This document shows positions 32,078-37,150 of a stretch of DNA of 37,150 bases, piece by piece; positions within the stretch are counted from its first letter, which is position 1, and the number at the start of each line of letters is the position of its first letter. Source of the DNA: Alphaproteobacteria bacterium (GTDB taxonomy: Bacteria > Pseudomonadota > Alphaproteobacteria > Acetobacterales > Acetobacteraceae). The notes beneath the pieces are model-generated. The model made no database searches and had not been told where the DNA came from. It saw only the letters and a program-made list of their open reading frames with translations. Where the stretch lies: assembly GCA_017307285.1 (NCBI GenBank), contig JAFKFI010000086.1, positions 1 through 37,150 on the forward strand. Reading direction: 5' to 3'. A program made the translations under genes and the position numbers.

Positions 32078-33493
32078 CTATTGCGCGGCGATGGCCGGTG
32101 TCTGGCCGAGCGGCAGGCGGCGCGCCTTGAGCTCCTCGGCAACCAGGAAGGCGAGCTCCAGCGATTGCTCGGCATTGAGCCGGGGGTCGCAGAAGGTCTC
32201 ATAGCGCGATCCGAGATCGGCCTCGGTGAGCCGGTGCGCCCCGCCGACGCACTCCGTCACGTTCTGCCCGGTCATCTCGACATGCACCCCGCCAGCCCAG
32301 GTGCCTTCTGCGGCGTGGGCGTCAAAAAATCCACGCGCCTCCTGCAGGATGGCCTCGAAATTGCGAGTCTTGAGCTTGGCCGCCGTCGAGACCGTATTGC
32401 CGTGCATCGGGTCGCACAGCCACACCACCTTCCGCCCCGAGCGTTGCACCGCGCGCAGCAGGGGCGGCAGCTTCTGCTCCACCTTGTCCGCCCCCATGCG
32501 ACTAATGAGCGTGATCCGCCCTGGCTCGTCGTTCGGGTTCAGCATCTCCAGCAGGCGCACCAGCTCGTCGGGGTCCATGCTCGGGCCGACCTTCATGCCG
32601 ATCGGGTTGCGCACGCCGCGCAGGAACTCGACATGCGCACCGTCGGGCTGCCGGGTGCGGTCGCCGATCCACAGGAAATGCGCCGAGCAGGCGTACCACT
32701 CGCCCGAGGTGGAATCCACCCGGGTGAGCGCCTGCTCGTAGGGCAGCAGCAGCGCCTCATGGCTGGTGTAGAAATCGGTCTCGCGGATCTGCGCGGTGTT
32801 CATGCTGGTCATGCCGCAGGCCGCCATGAACCCCAGCGTCTCATCGATGCGATGCGCGATGTCCTGGTAGCGCGCGGCCAGCGGCGAGCGGGCGGCGAAC
32901 TCCAGGTTCCAGCGATGCACCTCGTGCAGATCGGCGTAACCGCCGCCGGCGAAGGCACGCAGCAGGTTCAGCGTGCCGGCCGATTGGAAATAGGCGAACT
33001 CCATGCGCTCCGGGTTGGGCACCCGCGCGTCCGCCGTGAACTCGGGAGCATTGATGATATCGCCGCGGTAGCTCGGCAGCGTCTCGCCGCCGACCGTCTC
33101 GGTGTCGGAGCTGCGCGGCTTGGCGAACTGGCCGGCCATGCGGCCCATCTTCACCACCGGCACCGAGGCGCCGAAGGTGAGCACCACCGCCATCTGCAGC
33201 AGCACGCGGAAAGTGTCGCGGATCACGTTGGCGGTGAAATCGCCGAAGCTCTCGGCGCAGTCGCCGCCCTGCAGCACGAAGGCCTTGCCCTCGGATGCGA
33301 GGGCGAGCGCCGATTTGAGCCGCCGCGCCTCGCCGGCGAACACCAGCGGGGGATACTTGCCGAGCCGGCTCTCCACCACCTCCAGCTTGGCCACGTCGGG
33401 ATAGTCCGGCACCTGGCGGATCGGAAACGAGCGCCAGGACTCCGGCGTCCAGCCGCGCGCACCCCGATTGTCATTCCGCAGATTGCCACTCAT
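32078..33493 (-). CDS. 3-deoxy-7-phosphoheptulonate synthase, class II
   Basis: A 471-residue enzyme, the first step of the shikimate pathway: phosphoenolpyruvate plus erythrose 4-phosphate to DAHP. It is the class II (plant-like) type: [69 protein letters not shown] and [11 protein letters not shown] carry the conserved metal and PEP-binding residues (Cys, His, Glu, Asp). It ends AAQ at 32078. The start ATG at 33493 has AGGAGG eight bases upstream (33501-33506). Two hairpins lie directly upstream. Regulation by aromatic amino acids is known for the class but cannot be seen from sequence. Confidence 0.95.
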   Translation of the reverse strand: MSGNLRNDNRGARGWTPESWRSFPIRQVPDYPDVAKLEVVESRLGKYPPLVFAGEARRLKSALALASEGKAFVLQGGDCAESFGDFTANVIRDTFRVLLQMAVVLTFGASVPVVKMGRMAGQFAKPRSSDTETVGGETLPSYRGDIINAPEFTADARVPNPERMEFAYFQSAGTLNLLRAFAGGGYADLHEVHRWNLEFAARSPLAARYQDIAHRIDETLGFMAACGMTSMNTAQIRETDFYTSHEALLLPYEQALTRVDSTSGEWYACSAHFLWIGDRTRQPDGAHVEFLRGVRNPIGMKVGPSMDPDELVRLLEMLNPNDEPGRITLISRMGADKVEQKLPPLLRAVQRSGRKVVWLCDPMHGNTVSTAAKLKTRNFEAILQEARGFFDAHAAEGTWAGGVHVEMTGQNVTECVGGAHRLTEADLGSRYETFCDPRLNAEQSLELAFLVAEELKARRLPLGQTPAIAAQ

Positions 33494-33508
33494 TCAAAGT
33501 CCTCCTGG

Positions 33509-33549
33509 GTCGCCCACTCCTGATCGGGGCGACGGGGCCACCTTGGCCC
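33509..33549 (-). promoter_or_regulatory. Two tandem hairpins in the leader of the DAHP synthase gene
   Basis: On the minus strand GGGCCA-AGG-TGGCCC (33535-33549) is followed by GTCGCCC and GGGCGAC (33509-33515 and 33527-33533) around an 11-base loop. The second stem ends two bases before the AGGAGG ribosome binding site, and its loop contains a second AGGAG-like sequence. Such structure could control translation or transcription elongation; no leader peptide was found, and this may also be ordinary GC-rich pairing. Confidence 0.4.
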
Positions 33550-33637
33550 TCAACCGGCGCTTATCCACCGAAATGCCGGCGAATGCTACTCGCCAGTGCT
33601 CGCGCGACGGTCGGGGCTGCCTTGCCCCTAGGCATGG

Positions 33638-34591
33638 CTAGCCGCCGACCGCTCCCTGCGCCTCGACATAGAGGGCGTAGACCGACTGGCTCGCCGTCAT
33701 GAACAGCCGGTTGCGCTTGAGGCCGCCGAAGCACAAATTGGCGCAGCGCTCGGGGAGCAGGATGCGCCCGATCAGCGTCCCGTCCGGGTCGAACACGGCA
33801 ACCCCGTCCTGCCCCTCGCCCCCTGAGAAGCCGCACCAAATATTGCCGTCGGTATCGCAGCGGATGCCGTCGGCATAGCCGGGCGTCCCGTCGAAAAAAA
33901 CACGGCCGTTGCTGACGGTCCTACCGTCCGCGGCCACGTCATAGACGTGCGTCGTCTTCCGCCCTGACGGGGTATCGACGACGTAAAGCAGCCGCTCGTC
34001 CGGCGAGAAGGCGAGCCCGTTCGGCCGCTCCATGTCGCCGACCGCCACGGTCATCTCGCCGGTCTGTCCATCGATCCGATACACCCGGAACGGCAGCTCC
34101 TGCGGCGCCTTGTCGCCAAGATAGTTGCCCCGGATGCCGGCGCCGTTGTCGCTGAACCAGATCGAGCCGTCGGATTTCACGACGACATCGTTGGCGCCGG
34201 TGAGCCGCGTGCCCTCGAACTGGTCGGCGAGCACCGTCACGCGGCCGTCGAGCTCGGTCCGGGTCAGCCGCCTTGTGCCGAGTTCGGCGGTAATCAGCCG
34301 ACCCTGCCGGTCGCGCGTATTGCCGTCGGGGTAGCCGGCGGGCTTGCGGAAGAGTCCGACATGGCCGGTCTCCTCGTCCCAGCGCATCAGCCGGTCGTTG
34401 GGGATGTCACTGAAAACCAGCTGGCGAAGATCGCCGAACCACACCGGCCCCTCGGTGAAGCGGCAGCCAGTGACGATCCGCTCGATGGCGGCATGGCCAA
34501 GCACCAGCCGCTCGAAACGCGGATCGAGCAGCTTGATGTCCGCGTCGGGATAGCGGATCGGCTCTGATCCATCCCAGTTCCTGCCCGTCAT
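33638..34591 (-). CDS. SMP-30/gluconolactonase family protein
   Basis: A 317-residue six-bladed beta-propeller lactonase. Conserved parts are [12 protein letters not shown] (first metal Glu), [19 protein letters not shown] (Asn ligand), [19 protein letters not shown] (Asn/Asp ligands) and [18 protein letters not shown] (Asp). All four expected metal ligands seem present, so it should hydrolyse a sugar- or other lactone. It has no signal peptide. Its ATG overlaps the hppD stop in ATGA (34588-34591), a strong translational link to 4-hydroxyphenylpyruvate dioxygenase. The 144 bases to the downstream gene contain only the leader of the DAHP synthase gene and no further coding sequence. Confidence 0.88.
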   Translation of the reverse strand: MTGRNWDGSEPIRYPDADIKLLDPRFERLVLGHAAIERIVTGCRFTEGPVWFGDLRQLVFSDIPNDRLMRWDEETGHVGLFRKPAGYPDGNTRDRQGRLITAELGTRRLTRTELDGRVTVLADQFEGTRLTGANDVVVKSDGSIWFSDNGAGIRGNYLGDKAPQELPFRVYRIDGQTGEMTVAVGDMERPNGLAFSPDERLLYVVDTPSGRKTTHVYDVAADGRTVSNGRVFFDGTPGYADGIRCDTDGNIWCGFSGGEGQDGVAVFDPDGTLIGRILLPERCANLCFGGLKRNRLFMTASQSVYALYVEAQGAVGG

Positions 34592-35697
34592 GCCGACCTC
34601 AGCACGCCGCGCCGGATCTGGTCCTCCTCGATCGACTCGAACAGCGCCTTGAAGTTGCCCTCGCCGAAGCCCTCGTCGCCCTTGCGCTCGATGAACTCGA
34701 AAAAGATCGGTCCAATGACCGTCTTGGAGAAACGTTGCAGCAGCACCTTGGTGGACCCCCCATCGACCACACCCTCGCCGTCCAGCAGGATGCCATCGGT
34801 CGCCAGCCGGTCAACCGGCTCGCCGTGGCCCGGCAGACGCGTGCCGAGCCGTTCGTAGTAGATGTCGTTCGGCGCGGGCATGAAGCCGAGCCCGTTGGCC
34901 GTCAGTTGCTCGATCGTCTCGTAGAGCTGGCGCGAGCCAAGGGCGACGTGCTGGATGCCCTCGCCCTTGTAGTCGTGCAGGTATTCCTCGATTTGCCCGG
35001 TCTCGCCGGCGTCCTCGTTGATCGGAATGCGGATCTTGCCATCGGGGCTGGTCATCGCGCGCGAGTGCAGGCCGGTCAGCTTGCCCTCGATATCGAAATA
35101 GCGGATCTGTCGGAAGTTGAAGAGTCGCGCGTAGAAATCCGCCCACTCGTCGAGCCGGCCGCGGCGGACGTTATGGGTGAGATGGTCGATGTAGTGCAGC
35201 CCCACGCCCGACGGGTGCGGATCACGCTCGCCTGTCCAGACGAAATCGACATCATAGATCGAGCCCTTCGCGCCATAGCGGTCCACGAGGTAGATCTGCA
35301 GCCCGCCGATGCCCTCGATCGCCGGGATGTTGAGCTCCATCGGGCCGACCTGGGTACGCGCGGGCTTGGCGCCGAGAGCGATGGCCCGTTCGTAGGCGTG
35401 GCGCGCATCGACCACCCGGAAGGCCATCGCCGGCGCCGACGGACCGTGTTGCGCGGCGAATTGGGCCGCGAAGGATTCCGGCTCGGCGTTGAGGATGAAG
35501 TTGATATCGCCCTGCCGGTACAGCGTCACGCGCTTGGCGCGATGGCGAGCCACCGGCGCGAAGCCCATCGTCTTGAACAGCCGGTCGAGCGCGTCGGGTT
35601 CCGGATGGCAGAACTCGACGAACTCGAAGCCGTCGGTGCCCATCGGGTTGTCGTCCGAGATGACGGGCGGTGGCGCGTCGTGCGGAAACGGACCCAT
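34588..35697 (-). CDS. hppD: 4-hydroxyphenylpyruvate dioxygenase
   Basis: A 369-residue Fe(II) dioxygenase that converts 4-hydroxyphenylpyruvate to homogentisate in tyrosine breakdown. Iron ligands are His172 (IDHLTHNV), His250 (GIQHVAL) and Glu334 ([19 protein letters not shown]). The C-terminal end [20 protein letters not shown] closes over the active site as in other family members. The next step enzyme (homogentisate dioxygenase) is not in the window. The gene is co-translated with the SMP-30-type gene; glutathione reductase is encoded just upstream on the same strand (stop 35713, 15 bases from the hppD start). Confidence 0.96.
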   Translation of the reverse strand: MGPFPHDAPPPVISDDNPMGTDGFEFVEFCHPEPDALDRLFKTMGFAPVARHRAKRVTLYRQGDINFILNAEPESFAAQFAAQHGPSAPAMAFRVVDARHAYERAIALGAKPARTQVGPMELNIPAIEGIGGLQIYLVDRYGAKGSIYDVDFVWTGERDPHPSGVGLHYIDHLTHNVRRGRLDEWADFYARLFNFRQIRYFDIEGKLTGLHSRAMTSPDGKIRIPINEDAGETGQIEEYLHDYKGEGIQHVALGSRQLYETIEQLTANGLGFMPAPNDIYYERLGTRLPGHGEPVDRLATDGILLDGEGVVDGGSTKVLLQRFSKTVIGPIFFEFIERKGDEGFGEGNFKALFESIEEDQIRRGVLRSA

Positions 35698-35712
35698 GAT
35701 GGCCTCCTTCGG

Positions 35713-37086
35713 TTATTCGGCGGCTTGCGCGGCCCCCGTGACCCGGCTGCGCGTCCGCATGGTGACGTACTCCTCCGCCGCCGTCGGATGAATGCCGATG
35801 GTGCGGTCGAAATCCGCCTTGGTGGCGCCGCAGATCATCGCGATGGCGAGTCCCTGCATAATCTCCGGCGCGTCCTCGCCCAGCATATGCGCGCCGACCA
35901 CCACCTGAGTTTTCTGGTCAACGACCAGCTTCATCATTGTGCGCCGGTTGCGCCCGCTCATGGTGTGCCGCATCGGCGTGAAATGCGTGACGAACACATC
36001 CACCGGCCCGCGCGCGGCTGCGACCTCCTCGGGCAGCCCACAGGTGGCGATCGGCGGCGTTGAGAACACGGCGGTCGGCACGTTCTCGAGCGAGATGTGC
36101 CGGGGATTGCGACCGAACAGCGAATCCGCCAGCGCGTGTCCCTCGGCCGTCGCGACAGGCGTAAGATTCAGCCGATCGGTCACATCGCCCATCGCGTAGA
36201 TGTGCGGCGCGTTGGTGCGCAGCTGCGCATCCACGATCACGGCCCCCACGGGGTTGGTCGCGACCCCCGCCCGCTCCAGTCCGAGCCCTTCGGTATGCGG
36301 CTTGCGGCCGGTGGCGAAGAACACGAGGTCGGTCTCGAGCGTATGGCCGTTCTTCATCGTGATCCGCCGCGCGTCGCCGACTGCGTCGATGCGTTGGGGC
36401 TGGCAACCGGGATGCTGCGCGATGCCGTTCGCCTTGAGCGCCTCGGCCAAGCCCTCGCGCAGATCCTGATCGAACCCGCGCAGCGGCAGCGGCTGGCGAT
36501 ACACGAGATCGACATGCGCGCCGAGTGCCGCGAAAATCCCGGCGAACTCGACCGCGATGTAGCCGCCGCCGATGATCGCCACACGCTTCGGCATCGTCTC
36601 CAGATAGAACGCATCGTCCGAGATGATGCCGAGCTCGGCGCCTGGAATATCGAGGCGCACCGGATGGCCGCCAGTGGCAATGACGATCCGCTCCGCCGTG
36701 ACACGTTTGCCCGCCACCTCCAATGTATGCTGGTCGACAAACGTGGCGCGCGCCTCGAACACCGTCGCACCCGCGTTGTCGAGCAAGCGGCGATAGATGC
36801 CGTTGAGCCGGCCGATCTCGCGGTCCTTGGCAGCGATCAGCTTGGCCCAGTCATGCGGACCCTTCTTGATCGTCCAGCCAAACCCCGCCGCGTCGTCGGC
36901 CCAGGCGCCATACTCGCCGGCCTGCACCAGCAGCTTCTTCGGCACGCAGCCGACATTGACGCAGGTGCCGCCCCAGAACCGCTCCTCGGCGATCGCCACG
37001 CGGGCCCCGTGCCCGGCCGCGATGCGTGCGCACCGCACCCCGGCGGAGCCGCCGCCGATCACGAACAGGTCGAACTCGTGTTTCAT
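35713..37086 (-). CDS. gor: Glutathione-disulfide reductase
   Basis: A 457-residue FAD/NADPH flavoprotein that reduces oxidised glutathione. FLVIGGGSAG-type dinucleotide binding is at residues 8-16, the redox pair is Cys42/Cys47 in GGTCVNVGCVPKK, the NADPH site is VAIIGGGYIAVEFAGIFAAL, and the catalytic His-Glu is in GIHPTAAEEYVTMR near the end. Start is ATG at 37086, with GGGAGA upstream; five codons further upstream the frame is open but has no ribosome binding site. It is the first gene of the hppD run. The maleylacetoacetate isomerase step of tyrosine breakdown uses glutathione in many bacteria, so the pairing with hppD makes sense, but this is inference. Confidence 0.94.
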   Translation of the reverse strand: MKHEFDLFVIGGGSAGVRCARIAAGHGARVAIAEERFWGGTCVNVGCVPKKLLVQAGEYGAWADDAAGFGWTIKKGPHDWAKLIAAKDREIGRLNGIYRRLLDNAGATVFEARATFVDQHTLEVAGKRVTAERIVIATGGHPVRLDIPGAELGIISDDAFYLETMPKRVAIIGGGYIAVEFAGIFAALGAHVDLVYRQPLPLRGFDQDLREGLAEALKANGIAQHPGCQPQRIDAVGDARRITMKNGHTLETDLVFFATGRKPHTEGLGLERAGVATNPVGAVIVDAQLRTNAPHIYAMGDVTDRLNLTPVATAEGHALADSLFGRNPRHISLENVPTAVFSTPPIATCGLPEEVAAARGPVDVFVTHFTPMRHTMSGRNRRTMMKLVVDQKTQVVVGAHMLGEDAPEIMQGLAIAMICGATKADFDRTIGIHPTAAEEYVTMRTRSRVTGAAQAAE

Positions 37087-37097
37087 TTCTCTCCCTC

Positions 37098-37132
37098 GCA
37101 CCCCTCACCCCAGCCCTCTCCCACAAGGGGAG
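37098..37132. repeat. CCCTCTCCC/GGGAGAGGG dispersed palindrome, copy 2 (edge of window)
   Basis: CCCTCACCCCAG-CCCTCTCCC then ACAAG and GGGAGAGGG form the same kind of element as that at 15741-15816. It lies just upstream of the glutathione reductase start; the far arm is cut by the window edge. Both copies abut the 5' end of a minus-strand gene. Confidence 0.75.
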
Positions 37133-37150
37133 AGGGAGAAGAAAGCCCCC

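Noticed and set aside
33564-33635. A 24-codon open frame between the DAHP synthase and SMP-30 genes (MPRGKAAPTV...)
   Set aside because: No ribosome binding site and no evidence of conservation; likely chance.
1-37150. tRNA, rRNA or CRISPR structures
   Set aside because: No T-loop-like GTTCGA motifs with matching stems, no rRNA sequence, and no regularly spaced repeats with unique spacers apart from the short palindrome cluster at 133-233.

Overview
The window is GC-rich, densely packed bacterial DNA that looks like a chromosome segment of an alphaproteobacterium. A Rhodospirillales/Acetobacteraceae-type organism fits best. The reasons are the strong G/C bias at third codon positions, a Hint-domain surface protein of the kind common in that family, a DUF3597 protein, a class II DAHP synthase and Tat-exported binding proteins. 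No rRNA, tRNA, CRISPR array, transposase or integrase was found. The taxonomic call is inference from gene content only.

Layout. 1-2121: the 3' part of a family 2 glycosyltransferase, carrying an in-frame palindromic repeat cluster, then an MFS exporter. 2200-3964: a small accessory island on the minus strand. It has a lower-GC pair (a secreted cysteine-rich protein and a protein with an HNH-like nuclease motif) and a ribbon-helix-helix/MazF toxin-antitoxin operon with a clear operator. 4039-9163: envelope and signalling genes: a lipoprotein, a frameshifted RlpA-like gene, a vWA-like protein, and a Tat-exported FecR-like protein whose stop codon overlaps that of a CHASE2-adenylate cyclase. 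9191-16186: mostly housekeeping genes (bicupin, a small lipoprotein at 10020-10175, DUF3597, prfC, a small membrane protein, rpsD, ppa, enoyl-CoA hydratase, TrmJ-type methyltransferase, DUF305). 16200-18520: cysS and a TauD-type dioxygenase. 18524-21418: a divergent pair, an ELxxDGT-repeat + Hint protein and a TPR/glycosyltransferase-9-like protein.

21440-23815 is a decaying segment. A TetR regulator and an AHL-lactonase-like gene meet head to head and both appear to lack normal 5' ends. They are followed by a chaA-type antiporter gene broken by three separate single-base contractions. 23841-25537 holds gltX and a small upstream partner. 25609-26265 is a Phd/PIN toxin-antitoxin operon whose promoter overlaps the stop codon of the preceding permease gene. 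26263-30883 encodes a sugar-type ABC importer with two permeases and two tandemly duplicated Tat-dependent binding proteins (about 82% identical by hand count, duplication unit 1433 bp, each with its own copy of the same promoter). No ATPase gene is beside it. 30880-37086 has aroG (class II) with two leader hairpins, a nicotinate phosphoribosyltransferase-like gene, hppD overlapping an SMP-30-type lactonase gene, and glutathione reductase.

The most unusual items are the repeat-bearing glycosyltransferase, the HNH-like/secreted-protein pair, the Hint + TPR-GT divergent pair, the FecR/CHASE2-cyclase arrangement, the duplicated binding proteins without an ATPase, and the clustered one-base contractions. 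I did not find a complete, clearly new multi-gene system. The candidates are ranked in the findings.
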